Positions 34,262 to 47,883 of a DNA stretch of 64,000 bases are shown here, piece after piece. The notes below the pieces were generated by a model, which saw only the letters and a list, made by a program, of their open reading frames with translations, was not told the origin of the DNA and did no database searches. Positions within the stretch are counted from its first letter, which is position 1; every line of letters starts with the position of its first letter. Source of the DNA: Auanema rhodensis (lineage: Eukaryota; Nematoda; Chromadorea; Rhabditida; Rhabditidae). Location: positions 10,674,131 through 10,738,130 of the forward strand of contig OZ059894.1 in the NCBI GenBank assembly GCA_964057225.1, written 5' to 3'. The position numbers and the translations under genes are program-made.

Positions 34262-36837
34262 ATGGACCAGGAACCTATAGTTAACTTGGCTTGCCATTGC
34301 AATAACTATAAATGGGGTAAGAAAGGCCGTAAAAGTGAGGTAGCTAATCTGTATGCTGCTGGGCATTCCAACTTCATGATTGATGATGAGCAATCGTATG
34401 CAGAAGTTAGTTGTTTTTTTAAGAAAAAAAAACTATTTTTTCTATTTTTTCTTAATTAACTTTATACTTTTCCATCTTTTTGTTTCTTTATTTTAGTTGG
34501 AAACAATCTTTTCTAAGTATAATAATAGATTTATCTTAACTATAAGATTAGTAATAATTAATTCTTTAATTATATATATATTTATTTATTTATTTCTTTA
34601 AATATATATATATTAAATTACTATTTCTTTAATTTAAAATCTTTTTTTTTATATTTCTTATCAAATTTTTATAAATTTTAGCTGTGGATGGGAACTCATC
34701 CGCATGGTCCAGCTATGGTCAGGGGATCAAAGACTTTATTATCAAAGATGATTAGAGAAGAATTTGAATCAATAAATCGTGCAGAAAGTAATAATAATAT
34801 GACAAAAGTGATTAATTTAGATTTTTCCTTTTTTTTTATAAATTAAGTTTTAGGATGTTCGTACTCAACATCATCTTCCATATATAATGAAAGTTATGTC
34901 AATTGATGAGACACTTAGTCTTCAAGTTCATCCAACTAAGGTATGAATTCTTTTCTTAAATTTATATAAAAATCAAAAAAAAAAGAGCTTCCTTAGTTTC
35001 TTTATTGAAGTTTCTATGTTTTGCCCATTTAAAAACTTCAATAAAGTCATGAAATAGTGAATCTTGTTTAAGAAAATATGTGTTCCTTCTAATCACTTAA
35101 CCCTTCTTGTTGTGTTATTGAGTTGTAAAGTGGAACTATGTAACCGAATACAGGCTTTTCCTCCATCAACACAGTTTCTCTCCCCCCCCCCCACTATCTC
35201 TTTCTTTCCACCGTTTTCATTCACCTGGTAACAAGCCAGTGTAATTCATACAATCAATTTACATCATTTGTGTGACGTCATCACAAATTTTTCGTTTTCA
35301 GGCCCAGGCTGCGATTCTTCATCAACGTGATCCGAAGAACTATCCTGATCGCAACCACAAACCTGAATTAGCCTATGCTTTAACTCGCTTCGAGTTACTA
35401 TGTGGATTTCGTCCAGCTGAAGAGTTACTTCAAAACCTCGAAGGTACCATCATGTTGCATCTATGACAAGTCTCAAGCCTGTATATTTAGCATTTGCTTG
35501 CTTCCGAGAGTTGTTCGGCAATTTCTATTGTCAGCATTTGATGAACCAGTTGAAAAAGTCTTCTGATCCAGATAATTTTGACACTCAAAGAGCTTTAAAG
35601 AAATGCTTCAGTCACATGATGGAGGTTCCTGCTCAACGTGTTACTGAGCTAATTGATGAACTATTGAATGATATTGATAATGGAGGTTTGCTATCACACA
35701 ACTTCATTATTCAAAAAATATATTCTCTTAGTTTATGGAGCATTAACTGAGGAAACCAGAGGTGTTATACATAAGATTAATCGAGAATGTGAAGCTGAAA
35801 ACAGAATTCGTGACGTTGGAGTTTTCTCTCCTCTTTTCTTGAATCACATGATCTTGGAGCCAGGAGAGTGTTGTTATTATGCTGCCGAAGAATTACATGC
35901 TTATATTAGTGGAGGTTAAAATCAAATATTATATGATAATCTTTATAATTAAAATATTTTTCAGAATGTGTTGAATGTGTTGGCTGTTCGAATAATACAA
36001 TTCGCGCTGCTATGACTCCAAAATATATAGATAGACCTGCCTTAATCGAGGTTATAATCATATTTGTTATCAGATATAAACAAAAACTTTATTATAGGTT
36101 CTCAATTATCGTATGACAAAGCCAGAATATTATTTGGTTCCGGCCGAAAGCCTTCCTGACTATCCATGTGTTGATGAATATGCCCCGGATTGTAAGGATT
36201 TCCAACTTCATAGAGTGAGGGTAAGTTTATGTAGCCAGAAAAGATTTTTATACAATCTTTTTGCAACTTTCAGATCGAACAAGGTCAAACTAATGTACAG
36301 ATACCTTCTCTTGATTGTGGATCAATAATGGTAATTCATAGTGGATCTGGAGTTATAGAAGAGGTTCCTTCAGCTAGTAAAGAACTATATGTATGTTAAA
36401 TTTTATATTTTATATTGAAATATCGGTAATTCAGGATTCTAACGGGAATGGAGACAGCAGTGTTTCTAGGCACGTTAAACGCGGAGATATTTTCTATATT
36501 AGGCCAGGAACGAGGTTAAGGTAACACCTTTTTATCCTTTTTTGCTTCAAATATGTGAATAACTTCAGATTCTCCTCTTGCACTGCCAATCTTGAGGGTT
36601 TCCGTACATTCAGTTATGAAGAAGGCCCAAATCACGAAAATAGATTAAACGATGGAATATGCACTTTGAAAAATATTTCAGAAACACTGATACAGCATAA
36701 CATGGTTAATACGAAATTTCTAATTAGATACTTATTAAATTATTTTCCAGACTTCTAATATTGCTGATCTAGCTATGAAGAAGGGAAAACTTGATGGAGT
36801 ATTTGCTGTTGAAACTGAGATGGACGGATGTCTATAA
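34262..36837 (+). CDS. MPI: Mannose-6-phosphate isomerase, type I
   Basis: MPI is a zinc enzyme that interconverts fructose-6-phosphate and mannose-6-phosphate for glycosylation. The start [20 protein letters not shown] matches the family's N-terminal block. Zinc-site motifs follow: [11 protein letters not shown] with Gln and His near 34920/35305, and [20 protein letters not shown] with Glu near 35360. The next is [20 protein letters not shown] with the third His near 35900-36000, followed by AAMTPKYID with the substrate-site Arg/Lys region. The last exon adds [16 protein letters not shown] after an ending typical of the family. Several introns are longer (about 280 and 370 bases) than those of genes to the left. 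ATG follows an AG acceptor directly. All zinc ligands appear intact. Confidence 0.93.
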
Positions 36838-37108
36838 GGACATGAACAGTTTTTTTAATATTTTTAAATACTGTCTTATAAATCAAATTAGACATATTTG
36901 TTTTCAAAATAAAAAAATTAAGTCTCGTGTTTTATTTTCTTTTTTTTTTATTTTGAAACTCAAAATTCATTTTTTCTTTCATTCAACAGTGCCCAAAATC
37001 TTTTGTTATCTCCTTTATATGCTTGACCCTTTTCTTTCTCTTTTTACCTATTTAACTTGCCCCCTCCCCTTCTCTGTATTACGCTCTTTCTTTCCTTTCT
37101 TTCTCTTC

Positions 37109-37111
<3 letters not shown>

Positions 37112-37172
<61 letters not shown>
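37112..37172. repeat. (CT)n microsatellite, about 60 bases
   Basis: Uninterrupted CT dinucleotides lie within a longer pyrimidine-rich region (37085-37290), just downstream of the MPI gene. Confidence 0.95.
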
Positions 37173-37174
<2 letters not shown>

Positions 37175-39864
37175 TCTCTCTCTCTCTTTTCCCTTCTCTC
37201 CTCTACTCATTCTTCTCTTTTCTTGCTTTTTCTTAATCTTCCCTCTTTTTTCATTCTTATCCTCTCTCTCTCTCTCTCTTTTTCTTATGTGCACCTCGTT
37301 TTCTTAACATTTCTCACAATTATATTATTGTTTTTTTTCTGTTTTTTCCTTCAAATAGTACCTGCTTTATGTGTTACCCTAATTTGATGATAAATTTTTT
37401 AAATTATTTTTTCTTTTCATTTGAGGCAGGAAAAAAATAATTTAAATTGTATACATTTATACTTCATTATACATCTTAATAATTGTTGTGAAATATAAAT
37501 TAATAAATACAATTTTAAAGTTCTTTGATTCATTAAACTATTTAAATATAAAATAAATACTTACAAACAACAACAACAACAACAACAACTTTATTTATAA
37601 ATATAATATTTCCTATATAGTAATAGATATTGATCTAGATATATGAATAAACATTTGAAAAAGAAGAAACATTTTCTCTTTAAACTGTTTTTATCTTTTA
37701 GAATATTTATAAAAAACCAATATTTATGTTAATGTCAAATACTTAATTCTGATATATGTATGTATGTATGTATGTACATACATCTGAATTAATGTTATTC
37801 ACATGATATCATCAGATGTTATATGTATATGATGATGAAACATGGTAAAGTAAAGAAGAAAAGTTTCTTTGAAGACTATGAATAACAGGTTTTTAAAAAC
37901 TTCAAAGATGATTGTTATTGTAAGCATCTTATGACATATAGAACGTTGTTCTTCACTTTTCAATCAAAACTAAATACTTATCGTTAATCAAAACTTCTCA
38001 AGTATTCACAAAGATATGAAGTATATAAGTATTCTACTTTTCTAACTTTTGAAGTTTTTCATCTTAAATCTTCAAATGATTATTCCTTTTATATGCTGTG
38101 AAGTATTCATCTATCATTACAAATTGATAAACTTTGAACTCTGATACAAATGAAAGAGAGAGAGAGAGACTGAGCTTCTATCGGTGAAGTAGGTTAAACG
38201 ATAATTGACTTAAACATACTTGTAACTTGCTCCACGTCGCAAACTGTCTCTCTCTTTCTCTTTATCTCTTTTTTGTTTCCTTTTAGCCATTCAGTTTTTT
38301 CTTATAACTTCAAATCTCTTTGTCCACTTTCACTAAATAAATGTAATACTTTGCACAACGTTTCGTTCCCCTCTTAACATCTTCACATCTTATGCTTAGT
38401 CTATTCATATTCTTCTACTTCATACACATACACATACATATATTTATCTTGATTTCTTTGATTTAATCATATTTCATCAACTTGATTAAGATAAAATAAT
38501 TTATTATTTTGAATATATAAGTTAATACTTTCAAAAGATTTATGTAGATTAAAGTGAAAACTACGGATGCAACCAAAAACTTTGATTATTTGAATAAGCG
38601 CTCACTCAATATCTTATCCTTTGCTCTTCAACATCTTGGTAAATTGTCGTTACATGTATACCAAAAGACATATACTTAGCAAATAAATGTTTTCAGATTA
38701 TTTTTTTAATCTGTGAAGTGGCTTATATACTAATTTCCGGATTAATTATAATATTTTTCATCTAAGAAATCTACAGCATTTTTCTCAAATAAACTTTTTT
38801 TCCCTATAAACTAAGAATGTTTTTCTGTTTATTAATCTATTTAACATTAAATATTAGAACAAAAAAAAAAGAAAAAGTATTGTATAATATTCTTTGAATA
38901 TGTCTATATTAACTAAATATTTAAATTTATAATATTATTGTAAATATTATTTATTATTATACAAAAATTCTTTTTTATTTTTGAATATTTTAAATATATA
39001 TGTATATATAGGTAGGTCGATACATAAATATATAAAATTCATTGAATATGAGTGCTTCAATGTGCTTCTATCATGCAAGTACCCATGTTTATCCACAGTC
39101 AAATATATTACAAAGCTTTTTTTTTTTGAAGAAATAAGTGATGTCACCATTTTCTGATATTTCAAATATTTCATTTAAAAGAATATTTCTGACATTTTGA
39201 CATAAATCAACTTTTGACCTCCGATATTCAGTTGTTTCAATCATTCTTATAACAAAATATATTTATATATTCAGATGAAAACTCAAAAATCATCATCATT
39301 TTACTAAAAGATAATATGAATTGTTATCTTCTTCTTCTTCTTCTTCTTCTTCAACTATGTTGATTCTTATAGCTTAAGCAAAGGGTAGTTCAAATCCAAA
39401 AAAATTTACTTTCGGTAACCTTTTCATCTCATTTTTAACCTTTCTCTCCTCTTACTATGTTCCCTCATATCTTCTTCCATTTCATTCATCTTCTCAATTT
39501 CTATGTGTGTTACCAATTGGAGAAACAACTGTCCATCTGCATTCTTGAGGTGGGGGAGGATATTTACACCTTCAAATTCCTAACGTCATTTGAGTCAGTG
39601 TAAGCCCACTTTGGAGAATTCGAGAGATTTTCAGTCATTATAATAAATATTTTTAATAAGTACCAAGGACTGGATCTAGAATTTTCATAGAGCTGTATTT
39701 CTTTTGTTTTCAAATTATATTCTCTCTATTCCTAAATGAAATTTCCATAATGCTTGTAGTTCAGTAAACGTAACCTTTCACTAGCATACATCATTCATAT
39801 TTCACAAATTATTTGAAAAATACTTTTTCTTCATAAATAAAAAAGTTTAATAAGTAGTTGAATA

Positions 39865-39986
<122 letters not shown>

Positions 39987-42459
39987 CTCTTTCATTATTG
40001 TATCTTTGCCGATGTGTGACTTTTGACATCTTAGCACAAATTGTCTTGCATGTGCACATTTCTCCTTCTTCAATAAGATATTGAAAAATCGCAATTTACA
40101 AAAAACCTCTGACACAATCTCTGATCTTTTAGTTATAACAATAGCTTGTTTCAACAACAAGCTGGTTCAGACCTTTATTATTTTTGTGATAATTACCTAC
40201 TGGAAATGATGTTTCTACTTTATTTTATTTTGCTCATGACGTTAGTAAAATTTCAATTACTTTGATGGTTTCACTATTATTATTATTATTGAAATCTAAT
40301 ATTATCACGATCATTATATACATGTCGATCAAGTTGTCAAACTTGATTTAGTGATCAGTTAGATCTCTTAACACTTGATCCTCCTCCGATAAAAACCTCA
40401 TTTTCCACACAATTATACTTTAGATATCTCATTTCTCTCTTCTTCGTGTTCCAAATCAATTATATTTGCAATGTTTCCAGTTAAATTTGTTTTTCTTTTT
40501 CAAAATTTTGGAATACGACCAATGAATATCTTTGTGTTTCATGTTTTACACTATTTTATTTCAAATTTGTATGCTCACCTGCTCTTTTTATCCGAAAAAG
40601 CTAAATATTTGAATACATTCAGCACAATAGTTCTGAAACTGATGACACATTACATTTGAATTTCAACATTCTCTTAAACTTTGTCTGAAGAATGTCGGTT
40701 TCGTCATGCCTTGCAGAGCTTCACATGACATCTTTTTAAGTTTTACTTAACGTTCGAATTTAAAATAAACTAAATGGAAAGTTTTATAATTTCAAGTAGT
40801 TAACTATGAATATTATAAAATACTTTTTGTATATTTAAGACTAATGGAATATTTGAAAAGATTAATAGTTATACCTAGCAGGTACTAAGCCGCAAAACAT
40901 ATTCATATATCATCTTCCGCATAAGTTGTAATATGACTACAGAGCAAAAGAAAAGGAAAGAGAGAAAGGTGGACGGAGAAAGAAAGAGAAAGAGAGAGAG
41001 AGAGAAAACTCAACTATGACCTTTCATATGTTTCATACTTTCACTTCCTCAATTATCATTAGAAATATGAATATATCATATGATATAGACATCTTTTTCT
41101 TTTCTTTTTTTTTCAAATTTTCATAATATGTAAGTAATTAACTAATTTTTACAAAATATTATATAATTTACAATAAGATTTGAATAGAAATTTAAAACAA
41201 AGACAAAGACAATTTCATATTTAGCTGTTTCGAGTACTTTTTCTCAAAAATATATTTTGTATTTGGATTTTCAAAAGTAAAAGAATTCTTTTGTTCTTCG
41301 TCTTCTCATCTCATATAGTTTCTTTCTGCAAATTTTTGAAAAGTTTTAGTATTCTTGTAAAAGCTGCAATGATCCGAATTGATCTATGAAAATCGATGAA
41401 GAAAAATGGGAAAAGACTAATTGAACTTTGAATTTTCAAATCAATTTTCACATTTTTGAAATTACAATCTTCATACAGAGATAGTGCTTTAACTAAATAA
41501 TTTCTTTATAAGAAAATAGTTAAATATACTGAAGTATTGCTTATTCAATGACAAATCGTATGAATTTTTGCTTAGAATTTATTGTTTTTCTTTTTTTCTT
41601 TCAATGAAATTGGACTGAACAAGTCACATACCTTCACAATCACATCACATTCATTTCGCATCTTATCCAACAGGTGGCTATTATCAAATTTTACTTTGAA
41701 TATTTTTCTTTTTTTTTTTATTTACCTGATTTTTTTTTCTTGTAAAATACGTATTACGTGACAAATTTTATAATTTTTCCTTTTCTTTATAATTTTATCA
41801 AAAAAATTATTAATAATATTATTATATATATGATATATAACATACATATTATATATTGTATTTATAAAATCGATTTTTAATTTTTTGCCTCATTTTAGAA
41901 ATTTATTTTAAAATTATTTTAATATTAAACTTAATTTATTAATTTTAAATTCTTTTTTAATTTAAAAAATAAAGGAAAAAAAGTTTTTTTTTTTGATTTT
42001 AATGTGGATGTTATTGAGGTTTCTCATGATTTCATAGCATTTCTATAGTATTCTAGTTAGTTGACAGAAATTGAACAAGCGTTCAAAACTGAATTATGTC
42101 TTCAACGCTTGTCATTTCAATCAATATTTTCTTTATATTTGAGGAAAAATAAATATATAGAAGTACAAAATTAATTTAATTATATTTATTATTTGATTGA
42201 ATTTTTGTAACGATTTAACGATTTATTTATATTTTAAAGTTTAAAAATCAAAAGCTTTCTGATCGAATATCAAGTTCATTAATACCAGATAAGAGATTAA
42301 TAAAAGTTTAATTCTTTATTTTTAAAAAAAAAGAGTAAATAATCTATTTCAATGAATTAGAGTAGAATTTAAAAACTTACATATATTTCTTAAGAGATTG
42401 TTTCATTTGGAAAGAAATTGACAGGTTTGACATTTCGACTGTCAGCTCCGTCAAATTCT

Positions 42460-42468
42460 TATATAAAG
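42460..42468 (+). promoter_or_regulatory. TATA box candidate for a cal-1 distal exon
   Basis: TATATAAAG lies 86 bases upstream of the ATG at 42554, in a less AT-skewed stretch, and is a good TATA match. The following short exon supports a real promoter, but AT-rich DNA makes chance matches common. Confidence 0.4.
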
Positions 42469-42553
42469 CTAAGATTTGAAAATTAGTTGATTTCTTTGAA
42501 ATTCTGAAGACATTCCTAGTTGTTGCTAGAAACATATTAGAAAAGAATTAAAG

Positions 42554-42598
42554 ATGCGGTATTATTCATATTCTCGAACAATGGTTCGATCAAGACAG
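42554..42598 (+). CDS. Candidate distal first exon of cal-1
   Basis: ATG followed by 15 codons (MRYYSYSRTMVRSRQ) ends at a GTAACT donor in phase 0. The frame directly upstream of the cal-1 Met is open from a TTTTCAG acceptor and adds LEKK in phase 0. Joining the two gives an extended calmodulin N-terminus through an intron of about 2.1 kb. A basic, aromatic leader like this could be a membrane or target signal, but that is a guess. The exon could instead belong to another transcript. Confidence 0.45.
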
Positions 42599-42890
42599 GT
42601 AACTTCAAATTCTTTTCAAATCTTTCCTTTCAAATATTATTTTTGTTATTTTTGTAGAATTTATCTTTTAAACTTAATAATATTATTTAAATTATATAAA
42701 TATATGATATAATCAAATCCGATTAATGGATAATGACTATCTATGCTATAAGTTTTGATATGAAAAACTACAAAATAGAAGAAAAAGTTTCTTTTTTTTT
42801 ATTTTATTTCTCAAAAGAATTTTTCATTGAAGTTTTTATTTCACTGTTTGTGTTTATTTGATTTGATGAGTCATGTTGTCTGAAGTAAAT

Positions 42891-42894
<4 letters not shown>

Positions 42895-42976
<82 letters not shown>
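42895..42976. repeat. (GA)n microsatellite, 82 bases
   Basis: Perfect GA dinucleotides in the candidate first intron of cal-1. They have the opposite strand sense to the CT tract at 44117-44173 in the same intron. Confidence 0.96.
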
Positions 42977-42980
<4 letters not shown>

Positions 42981-44112
42981 GTGTCAGTCAGTCTTTTTCT
43001 ATTCATTTGAACCTAAAATGTTGGTCCACCATTTTCGGAAACATTTGTCTTTGAGCTTAGGAGAAACAAGACAAAATACACAAACTGCTTGTTATGGACC
43101 ACCTTCTTAAAGTATGAAGTCCAACACTGAACACCAATCTTAATCGCTTCCCACTTTTAAATAATGAATCGTCTTCTCATGATTAGATCTCCAAATGCAA
43201 ACCAATTCTTCTATTTGAAGTTTTAAAGGCAACGCCTCAGGCGGAGTTGCTTCGAAACATACAAACTATGTATGCTCAAAAGCAAATATATGAAAATATT
43301 CGTTCCATATTCAAAAATGTTTTCATCTCAAAAACTTCTCTAGTATTTGCATATATTTTTTTTGAAATCTCTTCTAAAACAAATTTATGGGAGACGTTTG
43401 ACACTATTTTCAAACAACTTGTTTTTTTTTCTAAAATTTTATATTATATTTCATATTATTTTTATTATTTATACCGTAATTTAATTGAAACAAATAGTTA
43501 TACTTTAAATTAAACGAATAAAACATTTCACATGACAAGATGACATGTTGCTTTCAAGTAGTTCTTCGTCTTTTTCTTATTCTTTCTATGCTTGTCAGAG
43601 AATTTTCCTTAAAAGCTTATAAGTCTCTTTTCAATCCTTTAATACCAGGATTTTCATTTTTTCTTATTAGTCAATGAACAATTAGTTTTATTTCTTTTCT
43701 TTTAATATATTTTGAAGTTTTTACAAATAATTCCTATATTATGTAAAAAAAATCACAGAAGTCGAATATTGTTGATGAAAACTATGGGACTGTGATTCAG
43801 AATTAAAGGATTAAATCTTGTTACATCATGATTGGGGTTGTCATTTTCTTATAATCCTAATCCTATGATATTGAGAAAACTGATGAGAAGAAGCCGAATA
43901 TACTAACGAACTCTGAGCACAAGATTTTTTTGTCTTTGCTCTAGTAACTAACTGCTCATATGATGTAGTTGGCTTTTCATTGTATTCAGTAATATTTTTT
44001 GGTTCAAATCATAAATCTTTCTATTCAATATGCAGTTCTTCAAAATTAAATCAAATTAGATCATTCTTCTTAACAATATTTATGGTCTCTGTGCTCTTTA
44101 CCCCCTCCCCCT

Positions 44113-44116
<4 letters not shown>

Positions 44117-44173
<57 letters not shown>
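44117..44173. repeat. (CT)n microsatellite, 57 bases
   Basis: CT tract about 520 bases upstream of the cal-1 start codon. Confidence 0.95.
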
Positions 44174-44176
<3 letters not shown>

Positions 44177-44691
44177 TATCAATTACTTCAACAAGTTTGT
44201 AGTACAATATGTTTGATCTTATAGCACTGTTAATACATCTCTGTACTCTTTAACTTTATAAAATATAAGAAAAGCTAAAGAGATCAAGTTTGCAGAAGAA
44301 AAGGTGTTATAATAGAAATTGACTCTCTACACTGCTTGCTCCATCCCTCTTGGAGCAGGTCTTCCAAATTCGTCTCAGATTACTCTTCTCTTCTTCTATT
44401 TTGACTTTAGAGCAACTATCACTCATTGTTTTCTTATCTCAACTACTTAAAACTATTATTTTATTTTTAAAATCTTGTATATTCATACATATAAACTTGA
44501 AAATTTAAAGTTTTCTTGTAAACTTCATAATCTTTCAGTTATGCAAACAGCATGAATAATATTTGAAGTTATAAAATAATAATTTTCATATTCATATTTC
44601 CTTCTTTAACTTTGGCTATCCACAACTTCTACATCTTTTCTAACTATTCTTTATTTTATTTTCAATTTTGTATTTTCAGTTAGAAAAAAAG

Positions 44692-45863
44692 ATGGCGATT
44701 ACAACGGCATCCCGAGCAAATATGATGCAATTCAGTGAGGACATCATCAAGATGGTTAGTCTACAAAGAAATTCTTTAAAAAGCCAAATTGGACAAATTA
44801 CGGACTTTTTCATTTGGATTTCAGTTGACCCCAGAAGAAATTGATGAGTTTCGAGAAGCTTTTATGATGTTTGACAAAGATGGAAATGGAACAATTTCCA
44901 CAAAAGAATTGGGCATTGCTATGCGTTCACTTGGACAGAATCCTACAGAACAGGTTAGTGTTCTTTATAAAGTTTAAAAACAAAGTTTAAAAGTGTCTTT
45001 TGTCGTTGAATAGTGGCGATTGAGAGCACTAATCCGGTAGAAAGCTAGAGTCTGAGAGAGAAAGATAAGAGACAAATGCTGTATCCTATGGCCAATATGA
45101 AATACAATATGTATTTCATGGCATCAATCTTTAGAACAAAAAACTGCAAAGAACTTTCATAAACCCTGAAAAGAAAAAATGAGAAAGACCAGAGTAGAAT
45201 GGAGAGAGAAAGGTTGCAAAAGAGAAGAGTATACTTGAGTAGCCTGTTAAAAGGGAACAATCTTCAATATAAATTGAAAATAAAATATAAAATAAAGGAA
45301 AGTTATGGAATATATTCATATTATGCTATGAATAAGTTGTGAGTAAGTGACTAAACTCAAAAACAATGTTCATATAATGTTCAGAATGTGATGCTTGACC
45401 TAAGAGAAGTTTAAAATAGAAAAAACAATCTCATAATCCTCAATCATTAGTAAATGTTTTCTTTTAGGAAATTTTGGAAATGATTAATGAAGTTGATATT
45501 GACGGAAATGGACAAATTGAGTTTTCGGAGTTTTGTGTAATGATGAAGCGTATGATGAAAGAGACAGATTCTGAAATGATTCGAGAAGCTTTTCGAGTAT
45601 TTGATAAAGATGGAAATGGTGTTATTACTGCTCAAGAGTTCAGATATTTCATGGTATATTTCTGAAAAATTAAAATTAAAACTATTTGGTCATTCTTTAG
45701 GTTAATATGGGAATGCAGTTTTCAGAAGAAGAAGTTGATGAGATGATCCGTGAAGTTGATGCTGATGGTTAGTTGTTATCTTTTCTTCTAAATTTTCATT
45801 TGTTTTTTCAGGTGACGGAGAAATTGATTATGAGGAGTTCGTGAAGATGATGTCTGATCGTTG
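44692..45863 (+). CDS. cal-1: Calmodulin-like protein CAL-1
   Basis: This is a four-EF-hand calcium sensor. The N-terminal extension [20 protein letters not shown] precedes the calmodulin core, as in nematode CAL-1. EF1 loop is [14 protein letters not shown]2 [14 protein letters not shown]3 [12 protein letters not shown] and EF4 [12 protein letters not shown]. All loops keep the acidic positions 1, 3 and 12 needed for calcium. The protein ends VKMMSDR. The five introns include one of about 510 bases (44956-45467). The frame is open to a TTTTCAG acceptor 15 bases upstream of the ATG, so a longer N-terminus (LEKK plus a distal exon) is possible. This gene is the clearest nematode marker in the window. 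Confidence 0.95.
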
Positions 45864-46890
45864 AATTTAAATCAAAAAGCATGATGTAGTTCATTCCCAG
45901 AAATTAATTCTTGTAAAACTTTCTTTTTCATCTTTTCCCATCCACATCTCAGGCTTTATGAGAAAAAATGCCCAAGTCCATACAAATTGAGATTTTATAG
46001 TGTATCCCACCTCTCTCTCTTTCTCTCTCTCTCTCTGTATCTGTCTATCTCCCTCACTATCTCTCTCTCTCTGTATCTGTCTATCTCCCTCACTATCTCT
46101 CTCTCTCTCCCTCTCTCTCACTTTTATTCGTAATCTCTACTTCATAATTTTTCAATATTTTTAAACATAGTTTCAATCAATTAACTACGTGTCTTGAATT
46201 ATTTTTTTGTTCCATTTTTGAAACAAACTATTGTCTTAACTTTTGAGCATTCCTATTCATTATACACATATGTATATAAAATTAAACATATAAATTAGTT
46301 CTGAATTTCATTATTTTTATAAATTAACAAGAAAATAAAGTTAAAATACATAAAAGTTAAAATTTAAATTGAAAAACTATCGTATTATATGATGTTGTCA
46401 TAATCTAAATTCAATTTTGAATCAAAAGATCACAATAAAAATTCATATTTTAGTGAGAAATATTGAAAATATTTGAATAATTGTTAGTTAATCTACTGTT
46501 AAGCTATAATATTTTAAAATCCATAATAGTATGTATATATTTCAAAATCAGATTTTGAACTATGTGCTCAGCTAAGTCTCAGTTTTTCCTACTTCGCTAT
46601 TACTTCAACTTGTGATGTCATAGGTGAGTGTCTTAAAGCCAAGCAGAAGATGTTCTTATTAGTATTTTCACACGAATTTTGAAATAAAACTTTTAAATAA
46701 TTGAAGAATATTCTCTTTATCATAGACTTCTTTAACTTCAAAATTCAAGAATTTTACTCTGTTGAGTTGGTTTTTTCATTCCTTTTCTATTAGAATTACA
46801 TTTCAACACAGTTTATTCTTAATAAATCCTATATTTTCCAGTTGAACATTAATTCCTAAATATTGATTTTCAATAAAAAAAAAAGAATTA
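45864..46890. other. cal-1 3' region and intergenic DNA
   Basis: AT-rich, no exon seen. Includes an imperfect CT repeat block and AATAAA-like signals near 46335. Confidence 0.4.
46012..46121. repeat. CT-rich tandem block with a 36-base duplication
   Basis: A unit containing TGTATCTGTCTATCTCCCTC occurs twice with a 36-base period (first near 46036, second near 46072), embedded in CT dinucleotides, downstream of the cal-1 stop. Confidence 0.85.
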
Positions 46891-47678
46891 ATGGAAGTAA
46901 GTGAAATGTTTTTTTCTTTTCTGAATGTTTATAAATATTTTCATTTAGGAATTAAAACAGAGATTAAGTCATACACAAGTTTCATCAAATTTTGATGTTG
47001 ATCGTATAGTTAAGGAAACTAAAACAACTACAATAACTGAATCTCGTGAAACAATACATTTCAAATGTTCAAAGGTTCAATATTTTATACTAAAATGTAT
47101 TATATAATATATATAATATATTCATATAACCAATATACTATAATACAACTTTATTTTCAGCCACATTATCAAAAATCTGTAAACACTTTAACAGGAGGGC
47201 CGTCTATTAAGTAAGTCTCAAAAATCAAACTGATCTCTAACCAGTTTCTAGGTTATCAGACAAAAGCAAAGTGGATGCTTCAACTAGGTTTGTTCTATAG
47301 GTATTTTCCTCTGAACTTTCAATATTTGAAGACCAGATGTTCTTAAATGTGGTACAACTAATCAAGGACCAAATCTTCTGGTATGAATAAGAATAATTCT
47401 TTATAGATATTACAATATTTTTATAGAAAAATCCATATGATATGAAGAATTATGTGAATGTAGATAATAAGGAAACGAAAGTAGAAAGAAGACCAAGCAT
47501 TGATGCTAAACAAAAATATTTTCTGAGTGATCAAGTCAATGAAATAAAAGTTTCAAATATTGTTTTTTCTTTTCAGAAAAGGATGGATGAAGTTCAAAAG
47601 GAATCAAGATTACCATTACACATTGGACAATGGCAATCGTCCAATTCAAATATTTCAGTTCATCGAAGTTATTGTTAA
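46891..47678 (+). CDS. Small unrecognised multi-exon protein
   Basis: A two-codon first exon (ATG GAA, then GTAAGT) joins ELKQRLSHTQVSSNFDVDRI at 46949. Further exons read VKETKTTTITESRETIHFK, PHYQKSVNTLTGGPSIK, SDKSKVDAST, CGTTNQGPNLLKNPYDMKN, VERRPSIDAKQKYFLSDQ, and end SNISVHRSYC. All splice phases agree. About 170-180 residues, polar and Lys/Ser/Thr-rich, without signal peptide or membrane segment. I do not recognise it. A 27-base in-frame segment (about 47550-47576) has GT...TTTTCAG ends and could be either spliced or retained. It is downstream of cal-1 on the same strand. Confidence 0.6.
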
Positions 47679-47883
47679 ATCGTTTATCAAAGAATATTTA
47701 AATCTCATAATTTATGTTATATATTTATGTATCTATTTTGATAAAAATAAATAATTCAATGAAATATAATTTATTAAATTGATCAACTTCATAAATCGTT
47801 TTAATTGCGCTTTTCCGTATCTACTATACCCCCCCCCCCCCCGTTTTTAGCCGTTTGGTGCATACTTTTGTTAAATGTGGTAC
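47679..47883. other. Intergenic DNA with a poly-C run
   Basis: Contains an AATAAA signal near 47745 for the preceding gene and a run of 14 C at 47829-47842. Nothing coding. Confidence 0.5.
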
